This document shows, piece by piece, positions 13,029 through 23,284 of a stretch of DNA of 64,000 nucleotides. The number at the start of each line of letters is the position of its first letter. The stretch's first letter is position 1. The translations under genes were made by a program, and so were the position numbers. The notes under the pieces are model-generated. The model saw only the letters and a list, made by a program, of their open reading frames with translations, did no database searches and was not told the DNA's origin. Origin of the DNA: Sciurus carolinensis (lineage: Eukaryota; Chordata; Mammalia; Rodentia; Sciuridae); contig NC_062223.1 of assembly GCF_902686445.1 (NCBI RefSeq), positions 40,332,998 through 40,396,997 on the forward strand. The letters are read 5' to 3'.

Positions 13029-13064
13029 GCACACACACCCCCCCCACACACACACAAACACAAA
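13029..13064. repeat. (CA)n microsatellite interrupted by a C run
   Basis: CA repeats on both sides of an uninterrupted run of C at about 13038-13045. Confidence 0.9.
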
Positions 13065-13387
13065 AGCAAATAGAAAATTTTAAATAAAAGAAAATAATGA
13101 TCTCTTGATCAGTGTAATATGACAGGTACATATTTCAAATCATAAGCATAGTGGTAAAGGGGGAATTTGTGTGTGAAAAGTGGCCACTAATTTGATTGGA
13201 CCATATCTCCCTACCACTTTCTTCTCCCCATGATGTAACAGATAAATAATTCTGTACTACGAATATTTTACTTATTCAATGTAATAGTGACTATTGATAT
13301 TACTGGTGACACTGGATACTAGGTCTCCTGAACACCATTTTAGTCTTTATTCTATAATACTTTATAGTATATGTTTTAATCATCTAT

Positions 13388-13805
13388 TTTTGTCACTGTG
13401 ACCAAAATACCTGACAAGAACAATTAGAAGAGGAATAGTTTATTTGGGGCTCATGGTTTCAGAGATCTCAGTCCATAGATGGCTAACTCCATTGTTCTGG
13501 GCCCAAGGAGAGCTAGAACATCAAGGTGGAAGGGTGTGTCAGAGGAAAGCAGCACAGGATATAATACTAGGAATTAGGGAGACTCCCCTCATCACAGACA
13601 AACAACATACCCCAAAGACATCCCCAAATGACCCACCTCCTCCAATCATACCCTACCTACCTACAGTCAACCCCGAGTTAATCCATTCAATAGGATTGTG
13701 GCATAGATTAGGTTAAGGCTCTCATAATCCAATTCTTTCACCTCTAAGTTTTCTTACATTGTCCCACACATGAGCTTTTGGGGGCACCTCATAAGTTCAA
13801 ATGTG
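13388..13805 (-). mobile_element. MaLR-type LTR, antisense
   Basis: Features of a MaLR LTR read in reverse are present across the whole stretch: GTGACCAAAATACCTGACAA, TTATTTGGGGCTCATGGTTT, the AATGACCCACCTCCTCCAAT block, and CATGAGCTTTTGGGGGCACC at the 5' LTR edge. I have seen this arrangement as a rodent/squirrel MaLR LTR. The forward open frame at 13444-13716 (90 codons) is chance openness inside the LTR, not a gene. Confidence 0.75.
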
Positions 13806-14589
13806 TACACATATATTGTACCAATGAAAATATAAGCTCTTAAACCAAAACTTATGTCACTATACCTCTCCTTACCCCATTAATGGAAAGTTTTGACATG
13901 TGACATGCTCATTCTCTATTTTAAACAAAGTCTGACTTATTAACTATTAATAGAGTCACTGAGTTTCCCACCATAAAATTTCACTTTACAAAAGCAAAAC
14001 TGTCAACATTTCACATCAGGATCCAGTAGGCCAAAAGTGGTGGGTAGGAACCAGCCAGAACAATGAAGGGTAAAATCATGTAATTTGTAATCATCACAAA
14101 ATAAAATTCCAGGGAAACAGTACAAAATTCCAAACGTGATTTTATTGTTTTTCTTTTATTGCATTTAATTCTCCTGAGAGAAACACTTTCAAATGTGATT
14201 TATCTTCATTGTGAATTTATTCAACCACCATTTTTCCTAAAAAGGGAGCTGATACAAACTTTCACTGGCAATAGCACGAACCATATTGTTATACTAACGT
14301 TTTCTTGAAGTCTAAAGGGAGATGCCCACCTTTATATTTCTACCACACACACAGTATGCCACTCGCAAGGTATGACAGCCAAGGATTAAATTATCACAAT
14401 TAGAATAGCTGGCCAGTTCTCTGTTGCTCTTATGTTTTCTTTGATTTGCTCTAGACAATATCTTTATACCTTACTCTCAAAATATTCAGCATGAAAATAA
14501 GAAATATTCCTTTTATAAATAGAATGAGTCAAGAATATATTTGTAGTTATAATTGTAAATAAAATATGTATTCATAAATCTTGGTATTT
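13806..14589. other. Unassigned sequence
   Basis: AT-rich, with no recognised element. Confidence 0.5.
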
Positions 14590-15315
14590 AAAAATATTCT
14601 TTTTAATGATTTTTGTTTCTTAGAGTAGTTTTGGTTTCCAGAGCATAATTGATTACAAAGTATAGAGAATTTCCCATATACCCTCTGCCATCCCAATCCC
14701 ACAACACCCTCAACTGTGATTGTTAGGCACCAGAGTGGTACATTTGTTACAATTCATTAACCTACATTGACTTATATTTATAACTCATTAACCACAGAAT
14801 ACATTGAGGTTCAGTTAGTGTTGTGCATTCCATGAGTTTAACACATGCATAATAATACCCATCCACTATTTTAGTAGCATACAAAATAGTTCCACTTCCC
14901 TGAAATTTCTTTTTTATTTTTTAATCACTCTCTCCCCACTAGCCCATGGAAGTTACTAACAATTCTACTGTCCCCATGCCTTTTTTTTTCTTTTCTAGAC
15001 AGTTTATAGACAGAATCATACAGTACACACTTTTTCAGAGTGACTTTCTTCACTTAGCAAGGTGCATGTAAGTCTCCTCTATCTTTCCAATGCTTGCTTG
15101 CTCATTTCTTTTTAAAACTGAGCAATATCCTATTATTTGTATGTACCACAGTTTATCAAAACATCTACTGAGGGCATCTTGGTTACTTCCAAGTTTCAGA
15201 AATTATGAATAAAACCTCTATAAATCTCCATATGCAAGATATTTTGTAGACAAGTTTTCAACTTGGGCAAATACCAAAAGGTACTATTTCTGGAAAGGGA
15301 ATGCTTTCTAGTGAG
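14590..15315 (-). mobile_element. Ancient LINE-1 3' region, antisense
   Basis: A clear series of antisense old-L1 landmarks: TATAGACAGAATCATACAGT (15005-15024), TTCTTCACTTAGCAAGGTGC, CTGAGCAATATCCTATTATT, ACCACAGTTTATCAAAACAT, AAGTTTTCAACTTGGGCAAA (15252-15271). These correspond to an L1M-class (placental-wide) element. It is truncated, diverged and carries no open frame. Part of the reverse open frame 15258-15620 lies in it by chance. Confidence 0.75.
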
Positions 15316-16008
15316 CAGGGATCATTCATATTTAGTGTATTGTGAAATTTTTCCAGAAGAGTATTTATTCCTTTATCAAACCAGTATTGAAAATGTTCAG
15401 TTAGTACAGAAATGAGAAGACATGAAGACATATTTTTTGATGTCCAATCAAATAAATTATTATGATTGTAAATGAGAAATATTTTTCCAAAATAGAGGCA
15501 AGTACTATTTTTGTGGAAATTTAAAGAAAAAGAACCCCTCAAAGTGTGCTGGAGGTACACATGGAGAACACAGAAGGCGTCCAAGAAGATATAGGCATTA
15601 GAATAAGTTTTGATGAGCAAATAATATTTACCTGAACAAATGGAGCAAAGAAAGAATCCCCAGATCGGAGGATGTGTAAGGAATTGAAAAGTAAAAGAAT
15701 ATCTTAATTTAGAGATGAACTATTTATTCAAAAAAAAAAAAAAAAAAAAGAGTGGATTGTGGTAGAAAAAAACAGCCAGGAAATGAAGTCAAGAAAGAGT
15801 TATGTGATGTGGCAAGAGTTTCACAATGTGCATACATATCAAAATATACAATTTTATTTGTTAATCATTCCTTAATAGAGCTTTGAAAAGAAACCATCAT
15901 AGTAAAAATGCTCTGTCTGTTTCAATAAATGTGACCTTTATTCTGGAGTCAGTGAGGAATCTGTGAAGGGCAGAGAAAGGAAATAGTAAAGCACAGGGGC
16001 ATGAGTAC
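15316..16008. other. Unassigned sequence with a 20-base A tract
   Basis: The A tract at about 15731-15750 has no recognisable SINE head upstream. Nothing else was identified. Confidence 0.5.
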
Positions 16009-16050
16009 AGTGAGTGTGTGTGTATGTGTGTGTGTGTGTGTATCTGTGTA
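16009..16050. repeat. (GT)n microsatellite, imperfect
   Basis: TGTG repeats interrupted by single A or C bases. Confidence 0.9.
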
Positions 16051-16202
16051 TGCAAGAAGGAGAAAACTCCATGGTTAACAGTGGTGTTACACAGATAGAA
16101 GAAACGTTCATTTACTTTACAAGCAATAAATATAAATGAAAATGTCCTAGAGTTTTCCACTGAAGTATTCATGATCAACATTAAGGATAAAAGTTTCTGT
16201 GG

Positions 16203-16401
16203 CTGACTTGAATTTACAATCCTCCTGCCTCAGCCTCCTCAGCCACTGGGATTACAGGCTTGTGCCACTGTGTTCAGCTATTATAATGTTTTTTTTAAGA
16301 CACAATCTTGCTGTATTACTGATGCCAGCATAGAACTTCTGATCTTCCTGTTTCAGCCTCCAAAATTGCAGGGACTGCAGGTGTGCACCACCAAACCCAG
16401 C
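16203..16401 (-). repeat. Two B1-related SINE units head to tail, antisense
   Basis: Unit one (16203-16279) contains CCTCCTGCCTCAGCCTCCTC and GGGATTACAGGCTTGTGCCA, the antisense of the 7SL-derived Pol III promoter half. Unit two (16288-16401) is a more complete diverged copy with the T-rich start, TTTCAGCCTCCAAAATTGCA and GGTGTGCACCACCAAACCCA. Unit one lacks its own 3' half, so either one B1 landed beside a truncated one or the tandem arose by recombination. No ID part is evident, unlike the B1-dID copies elsewhere in the window. Confidence 0.75.
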
Positions 16402-16681
16402 AAAAAACAAAACAGAAGAGAACAAACGTGAAATGCGACTTTTTATGTGTCTAAATAGTTACCCCCAGTCAATTATTCCATAAAATTCTTCTAATTTTAT
16501 ATTTCTTGAGCAAGGATGAAGATGGATGACTTGTTTAATGTGTATTAATTTTGTCCATTAATTTTTTAAAAACACATCTGTTTCTCCATTCCTTGAATGA
16601 CTTAGAAATATTTCGTAGCGAGGATTAGACGAGTCACAAAAAGGATGTCCTTGAACACAGACAGATTTAGTGCACAATTGC

Positions 16682-16813
16682 AACCAGTTGCTCCCATGGT
16701 GGAAGTTCGTGCCTCACTATCTCCTTACCAGGAACAAACTGGGTTCAATTCTCAGCACTGCATACAAATAAATAAAGTTTCATCAACAAGTAATAAAAAT
16801 ATTAAAAAAAAAA
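16682..16813 (+). repeat. Diverged ID-type SINE
   Basis: TGGGTTCAATTCTCAGCACT (16740-16759) is the tRNA B-box region of an ID SINE, followed by AATAAATAAA and an A-rich tail to 16813. The A-box half is strongly degraded. The forward open frame 16645-16860 runs through it and is not a gene. Confidence 0.6.
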
Positions 16814-17428
16814 CTTATTGGGTGGAACAGATGGCCTTAAATGATTCGAAGCAAATATAGATCCACATCCTACTGATTCATCAGTTTGTAAAAATCGTTT
16901 ACTCAAAATTCTGACAAAATTTACAAAGACCTGGTTAGGACCTAACTTGAATCATGTGACAACTACTGTGGTCTGAGGGATCAGCTAATCCCACATCAGA
17001 GTAAAGATTTTCAAAAGCAGAGAGGTATTATTTTACTGAGGAAGAAAGGAAAGTAGTATTGGGCAGACAAAGACCAAAGTGTTTAGCTTTAAAGCACCTA
17101 GTAGAGCACTAGGCACAATTTTGTGTCTCAATAGATCACATATACATTGAATTTCTTTGTCACATAGTATATTACATACCTCTTAATTTGCTAGAGTGCT
17201 AAGAAGGTCTTTTACAAATTAAAAATGTATTTGGTCTTTCCAAATTATTCATTCTTTTTATTGTTGCTGTGAAATACTTAAATATATAAACAAAAATATA
17301 TGTTTAATAAAATTAATTAAAATCATTAATATGTACCTAAGAGTTTATTATTGCAAACTTATGAAATATTTACAAGGATTAGTTATTCTCCCTATACAAT
17401 CATCATCACTTTAAAAATGTTTCTGAGT
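16814..17428. other. Unassigned AT-rich sequence
   Basis: No recognised element. Confidence 0.5.
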
Positions 17429-17446
17429 CTGTGTGTGTGTGTGTGT
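17429..17446. repeat. (TG)9 microsatellite
   Basis: Short pure TG run. Confidence 0.9.
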
Positions 17447-17493
17447 ATTTTTTTCAGATAATTAAAAAAATATATATCCTTTGGTTTTTCTAC

Positions 17494-17537
17494 AGTATAA
17501 CAGTTTAATTTCTAATTCTAATATCCTCTGTTACCTT
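17494..17537. repeat. Source copy of a 44-bp dispersed direct repeat
   Basis: This stretch matches 18021-18064 at 41 of 44 positions in the same orientation. Because the other copy interrupts a SINE, this one is the likely template. Confidence 0.85.
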
Positions 17538-17947
17538 TAATGATTTGGATTAGTATTAAGTGTGGTTAACTAGTCATGTTGCTATACAGTAATTTCAAAG
17601 TAAAAAATTATAAAACATTGAATATGAAAAATGGTGATCTATATATTATAGTGTGGTCATTAATTAACAGGCTGAACAGGAACTACCTACATTTACATAT
17701 ATTTGAAGTGAATTATTATGCATCTTCTTTTTGAGGAAATATAAAGGTTATATACAGTGTTTATGATGACTAATGTTACTCTACATAACATGTTGCTATT
17801 GTTTATTAAGAAAAATAATAATCATTTTAAAAAGTTATTCAGTATTAGAATGTGAATGAGAATTATGAAACACAAATTTTAGTATATCCAGGAAATGTAC
17901 TTGTGATTTTTTTCTTTCTTGTATGATTATTCACAAATTATCAGATT

Positions 17948-18197
17948 TTCTTTCCTTTCTCTTTCTTTATTTCTTCCTTCCTTTCTTGTGTGGTACTGGG
18001 TTTTAACCTGAGGGTGTTCTAGTATAATAGCTTAATTTCTAATTCTAATATCCTTTGTTACCTTACCCCAAGCCCTTTTTTATTTTAATTTTGAGCAGGC
18101 TTTTTCTAAATTGCCTAGGCTGGCCTTGAACTTGGAATCCTCCTGTCTGAGCTTCCTGAGTCACTGGGATTACAGATATGCACCACCAGGTCAGATT
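17948..18197 (-). repeat. B1-dID SINE, antisense, interrupted by a 44-bp insert
   Basis: A polypyrimidine tract (17948-17986) is the reverse of an A-rich tail that has mutated to purine repeats. Then comes the antisense ID-like part (GGTACTGGGTTTTAACCTGA), an insert at 18021-18064, the expected CCCCAAGCCC resuming at 18066, and the antisense B1 part (GCCTAGGCTGGCCTTGAACT, GTCACTGGGATTACAGATAT). TCAGATT at 17941-17947 and 18191-18197 may be a short target-site duplication. The insert replaces the ACTGAGCCACAT block of the ID part. Confidence 0.85.
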
Positions 18198-18545
18198 CAA
18201 ATGGTGAGTTTGAAAGAACAAGTAACATGTACTAAAAATGTCCAAAGCTGGTGAAATATTTAGTTTATTCATAAAAGATACACAGACCAGTGATTCCTAC
18301 TTCAACAATTTTGAGAATGGTATTTGTAGCAGATGTTTTTGGAACTCCATATCTAATTCTGAGAAGCAGAAAATACACAAGCCATTGCACTTGAGACAAA
18401 GACAACCCAGAACACTGAAGCTACAGTACTTCCAAGACCACCTGAAATTCATGTTACAGAAATTAACATCTCACCTCTTATCCTCTGTATTTCTAAGTTT
18501 ACACTGACATTAGACTTACTGTCTGAAACAGGGATATTCATAATT
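18198..18545. other. Unassigned sequence
   Basis: The forward open frame 18238-18507 (89 codons) has no recognisable protein family and no splice context that I trust. Confidence 0.5.
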
Positions 18546-18900
18546 GCCTTAGTCCATTTTCTATTGGTATAACAAATGTCCCAAACTGGGTCATCGATAA
18601 TGAAAAGACATTTATTTCTGGAGGTTGGAGAGTCCAGGGGCTGGGCACAAGCATGGGCAAAGCCTCTGGTCACACTTACTGTATCATAACTTGGTGAGAC
18701 TGACCAAGTGAGCCACAGAGAGGTCATGTTTATAACCAAGTCACACCAATGATAACCCATTAAATCATTAACCCATGATGGATTAATCCATTAGTGAGGA
18801 CTCTGCCAAATGCCCCACCTCTCAAGTTGCATTAGCAAATGACTTTGAGATTAAGCTTTTACCACATGAATTTGGGTGACACATTCAGTTCACAGCAATA
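18546..18900 (-). mobile_element. MLT1/MST-type LTR, antisense
   Basis: Starts with CCTTAGTCCATTTTCTATTG, then AAACTGGGTCATCGATAATG and TTATTTCTGGAGGTTGGAGA, contains a 'gcccCACCTCTCAAGTTGCA' block (18810s), and ends ACACATTCAGTTCACAGCAA. That order is the reverse of an ERVL-MaLR LTR of the MLT1/MST type. No internal region adjoins it. The reverse open frame 18449-18760 is chance. Confidence 0.8.
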
Positions 18901-20421
18901 ATATAACTTTATTTGATTTTCCCTGCTTCCCTCTGTGACACTTCCATTCCCTTACTCTGGGCTAATAGGAATGTCTCTCAAATAAAATATCTCTACCCAA
19001 GGTCTTATGTCAGATTCTGAAGTGTACAAAAAAAAAAAAAAAAAAGAAAAGAAAAAAGAAAGAAAATAACTTTGGATATTGTTATCACAAAGGGAAATAT
19101 TGATTTTTTTTTTTTAGGTATATACTTTGAATTGTGGCAACCTGAACTCCAGGTTGTAACTTCAGTTCCACACTCTAACTTGCTCCCAATGGAGCAGTAG
19201 GACTACCTAGGTGTTCCCTCATGTATCACTTGATGGCTTCCTAACAAACCTTCATACTTGCGATGTCAGGCATTCTCTTCTCCAGCCTCAGAGGAGGAGG
19301 GAGGATCTTCAGGCACAAATCAACCTCGCCCTCCTACTCTGGTAGGAAGAGGCCGTGTCCCTTCTCCCTGTGCTAACCTTTGTGATACATTAACCTCTCT
19401 ACTGTTTCTTGAGGAGAATGAAGCACTCAGAAATCCTTCACTTGGGGAATTGCTCAAGGAAAACCAGACTTCCTGAACCAGGGATCACAACAGCAAATCC
19501 TTCCATTATTGACACTAAGACACTGGTTTCTGGGTTTGAGAGGCAAAGTGACATTTTGATGAACTGATCCACTTGTCACTGAGTTGCCTCACTCTCTGTT
19601 TATAGCATATCAGATAGTGTCCTCAGAGGCTCTTTTTGCTTTGAGAAAGAAATTTCTGATGTAATACTTGCTTATGGTAAAATTTTCTATATAGAAAACC
19701 ATCAGGAAGATGTTAATCATAGCAACTAATAGCAATATGTTCACTGAAAAAAATAAAATAAGTTTTGCGTTGTTGATATAGGTTTCTTATATCACCCAAA
19801 GTACTTTTAACTTCAATATTTTTGCTGTGATCTTGAACCCATATTCTAATAAACATTTCTAAGTTTAAAATCTAATAAGCTATAATGCTTAATAAGTGTT
19901 ATTTATCTTTGTGTTTATTCTACACTGTGTTTATCACCTTTCTTGTCCTTAGGTGTTTTGTCCTGATGAAGAAGTTCATGTGTTGTCTACTCCAATATGT
20001 TTTTGATACAAAATATTTTGTATTCAGAGCCTAGGTTCATAATCATGAATCTGCTCAAATATTCTCTGTACTTATACTGTCTAGAGGCTTTCTGTGAAGG
20101 CAGCTGGGTCACAATGAACCCTTGCCCCTCAACAATTTTATAAACAGAAACACTCACTTGGGTATGTTGGGCACAGTGTAAATTAATAATTAGATTAATA
20201 TTATTATGAGAGTTTCTTTAGAGTGTGTTATCAGGCACACAATGTAAAATCAGTCTTGTCAACAAAGAGAGGTTCAACGACCATAGGTTAATAATGTATA
20301 GAAATGTTGTTAATAATACATATGTATATATGTATGTATTAGAATTGACAGGGGCATAGTAATATCTCTGTACAAATTCATGCACATGGAATGGCACCAT
20401 ATCAACAAATTGATTCCATAT
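18901..20421. other. Unassigned sequence with A-rich tract
   Basis: A purine-rich (A)n/(GAAA)n tract lies at 19027-19070. Around 19200-19480 the composition is less AT-rich and a 72-codon frame (19258-19476, beginning with TTG, so not a normal start) is open, but I recognise no domain. The rest is AT-rich. Confidence 0.5.
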
Positions 20422-20459
20422 AGGTATGGAGATGATACAGATATGTGGAGATACCTGCA
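20422..20459. repeat. 38-bp direct repeat, copy 1
   Basis: Matches 20912-20949 at 37 of 38 bases in the same orientation. The shared core includes GAGATGATACAGATATGTGG. Confidence 0.9.
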
Positions 20460-20911
20460 TTTCTTCAATTCAAAATGCCTTCATATTTGTGAAAGTAAAT
20501 TTAATTCCAAAAATCCTATTAAATTAATAATTTCATATCAGTAAATCACTAACAAACATATTTGTTCAAATCCATACTTTGGGGGAAGACATTTGATCAC
20601 AAGGAAAGACCATGGAAACAAAACAGTCATGAAATTCCAGATTACAGACAGTAATGAAAGTCATTTGCTGGCAGCCCAGAACATTGGGAAACAGGGATGC
20701 TAGAAAAAGAAGGTATCTTATGTCACAGGTGCTGCAGGTAAAGTCATTAGAAATGAAATGGATGTTTTCTGGCTTCTGATCATTGTTTTGTAGGGAGGAA
20801 AAGCAAGTTTGCCTAATAAATCAAAATTACAAGGTCCTGTTTTATCTAGTCCTGTTCTATCTATTCCTAGATACCTCGAGAATTTTTCTTAAGCATGGCG
20901 ACCTAGCATAA
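20460..20911. other. Unassigned sequence between the repeat copies
   Basis: No recognised element. A small local repeat (TCCTGTTNTATCTA twice) sits near 20834-20866. Confidence 0.5.
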
Positions 20912-20949
20912 ATAGGTTTGGAGATGATACAGATATGTGGAGATACCTG
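20912..20949. repeat. 38-bp direct repeat, copy 2
   Basis: Second copy, immediately followed by a TA-rich low-complexity tract. Only one mismatch to 20422-20459. Confidence 0.9.
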
Positions 20950-21046
20950 TATATATCCTAACCTATATATTATATATATGTAGTCCTAGATTATATATAT
21001 ATATATAACATATGTATATTATATAAATAATATATATACATAGATT
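20950..21046. repeat. TA-rich low-complexity tract
   Basis: Several (TA)n blocks interrupted by unique bases. Confidence 0.85.
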
Positions 21047-21914
21047 TGCTTTGCTAATCATGTGTTTACTTACATAAGTTTTTTAAAAATTCATCCTCCT
21101 AGTTAACAAATTTTAATTAGATCAATTAAACTCTTAGTTATCACACTGGAAATATAATATTTATTTCTTCTAATAAGCAAAAGGTTATATCTGTTCAAAG
21201 CAAGCCCCTTACAAAGTAAGAGACAATCTTTCATATGAACTGATAATTATAACATACTTCTATCCCATAAAATAAAGTATACTCCTCCATCACAGATTGT
21301 GTTCTCTTAAATATCATTCCTAAATATCATTTAGGGTAAGAGTTGAAGAGCTCCTTGAAGAAATGGCTCATATTGTCTGAGACAGGATACATTCAGGATT
21401 AGCCTGAGATGACTGGTCACATCAGATGCTTGTAAAGATAAGAAGAGTCAAAACAAGGGGACACAGCAAAGTTGAAGAAGTTGAAACACACATGACAACC
21501 TGAATATCGATAATCATAATTGTAAATATCATCATAGGTAAATCAAATATGTTAAACACTGAGGTGAATAAAGTCTAATCCTAATTGTTATTCACATCAC
21601 TCTTCTTACTGACAGTAGTTTGATATTTCTGTATGTATGTCCTCAATTTTGTAATCTTACATATTGCATTTGTTTTTTACATTATTTTATAGGTAACCAT
21701 TGTGTCCTATCCACCTTGCCTCTAAACTGAATATCTGAGATCTCAGTACTCTTATGAGGCTCTGAGAAAATAGAAGTAAGTCATACTTTAGCATTTTTCT
21801 GTTTTTCTTTCTCTTGCAAAATAAATATTCCACTGTGACTAGTTCGAAAGATCTGATGTAACAGATTATTAATAAGAATAAATGTTCACAAGTCTATTTG
21901 ACTTTCACTATCTA
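21047..21914. other. Unassigned AT-rich sequence
   Basis: No recognised element. Confidence 0.5.
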
Positions 21915-22729
21915 TAGTCTGGCAAAGGCTTCCTCCTGGCTACATGCAGGCGTGAGGGGAAGCTTGAGGAGTCCAGGAGGAAGTTAGACCAGACTGGAAT
22001 TAGAGGCTGAGGTGCAGGCAGAAGCCAATGTGACTCCCATCCACCTCCATGAGACTGAGTTCTGGGAGGCCCAAAGGTAGGTGTGTGGCTGCTGAAAATG
22101 GGCACTCCCAGAAAAATTAATAAAGGAGCATATTTAATGAAAAGTTTCATAGACTGAAAAACTAAACATGAGGGTAGCAGGTGCTGCCAAGTTGGTAGTA
22201 GCCAGGGTAGTGTCTTCACTGACATTTTATGTTATTTCTCAAGTACTTGAAGTAAAAATGAATACGAGTTTAGGATATCTCTTCGCATGGTCAGCGTTGG
22301 ACACAACTGAACGTTTTTGATGGGTGGTGTGAACAATAATGTTGGAAGAGGGATCAGCACATTGCCTTTGCAAATGGGAAAACGGGAGAAGTGGAACACC
22401 AAGTATTTTGACATGTAGGGAGGAAATGTGGAGGCACCATTAATTGAGTTTCTGAAGGCCATACAAAATGGAACCATAATCTTAATGGGAACATATGATG
22501 ATGGAGCAACCAAACTAAATGATGAGGCACGGCAGGTCACTGCTCCATTGGGTAGCACATCTATTACTAATCTTGGTTTTAGAGATGACTGGGTCTTTTG
22601 TGATGGGAAGGGCATTAAGACAAAAAGTCCTTTGAGCAGCACATAAAGAACGATAAGGATACTAATAAATATGAAAGATAGCCTGAAGTTGTAGAAATAG
22701 AAGGATGCACTCCATAGAAATAAGACTGA
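21915..22729 (+). pseudogene. FAM3C: Processed pseudogene of FAM3C (ILEI)
   Basis: FAM3C encodes a secreted cytokine-like protein with a signal peptide and an ILEI/FAM3 globular domain. Here an ATG at 22168-22170 begins a signal-peptide-like start ([11 protein letters not shown]), continuing to SALDT. About 40 codons are then missing, which removes the early cysteine-bearing part of the domain. The C-terminal half follows, with [35 protein letters not shown] and GKGIKTKSP around 22440-22630, and the last codons at 22727-22729. It lacks introns. Breaks: a TAG at 22416-22418 where tryptophan is expected, a one-base deletion near 22628, a TAG at 22679-22681 again at tryptophan, and two stops in the last few codons. 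The GC-richer 21915-22167 is probably 5' UTR; a 3' UTR probably continues downstream but I cannot place its end or target-site duplications. Non-functional as a protein. The longer reverse frame 22232-22642 is its shadow. Confidence 0.93.
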
Positions 22730-23035
22730 AGGAAATATGGAGAAAACTGAAGGATATGCACTTTCAATATTATCGGGGAGTCATAAAGAAGAAACCACAT
22801 GTGAATATTTTAAGAGCATGCAACCATCTTGGTGTGGGCATGAGCATTATCTCTTTTGATATCAGGATTATTTATTGCTAACATAAATAGCAGTCTTTGT
22901 AAACAACCCTGATGGACAAAGCACTAAACCATTTTTAAGCACATTTCCTTAAAAGTAAATGTTTAGACTGCTTTGGTAATAACATACATCAGTTCTAAAA
23001 GCATACTCAGTGGATTAATGAACAGATTGTGAAAA

Positions 23036-23038
<3 letters not shown>
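22730..23038 (+). other. Probable 3' UTR remnant of the FAM3C retrocopy
   Basis: Directly continues the retrocopy past its stop with no break in character. I infer it is FAM3C 3' UTR but cannot confirm this from memory of the mRNA. The end of the retrocopy was not located. Confidence 0.45.

Positions 23039-23071
<33 letters not shown>
23039..23071. repeat. (AT)n microsatellite
   Basis: About 16 perfect AT units, directly before a 105-bp tandem duplication. Confidence 0.95.
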
Positions 23072-23072
<1 letters not shown>

Positions 23073-23074
<2 letters not shown>

Positions 23075-23284
23075 ATGGAATAATATGACTTTTAAAGAGA
23101 TTTTGTTAATAAATGTATGTATAGATATATATCTGGCCTGGTGATGACATTATATTTTAAAGTCAAAAGAGACTTGATCATGAAATAATATGGTTTTTGT
23201 GGAGGAGATTTTGTTTATAAATATATGTATAGATGTATATCTAGCCTTGTGATGACATTATCTTTCAAAGTCAAAAGAGATTTG
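23073..23284. repeat. Imperfect tandem duplication, unit about 105 bp
   Basis: Unit one (23073-23177) and unit two (23178-23284) both run TCATG(G/A)AATAATATG, then AGATTTTGTT, ATGTATAGAT, CTGGCC/CTAGCC, TGATGACATTAT and AGTCAAAAGAGA. They differ by scattered substitutions and a few small indels, so the duplication is not recent. Confidence 0.92.

Noticed and set aside
13444..13716. 90-codon forward frame with proline-rich C-terminus
   Set aside because: Falls wholly within an antisense MaLR LTR.
15258..15620. 120-codon reverse open frame
   Set aside because: Overlaps an ancient L1 and AT-rich DNA; amino-acid composition is that of random AT-rich frames.
19258..19476. 72-codon frame with acidic, proline-rich sequence as a possible small gene
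   Set aside because: Starts at TTG, not ATG, with no splice or promoter context and no recognised family.
22232..22642. 136-codon reverse open frame
   Set aside because: It is the antisense shadow of the FAM3C retrocopy; its residues match no family.
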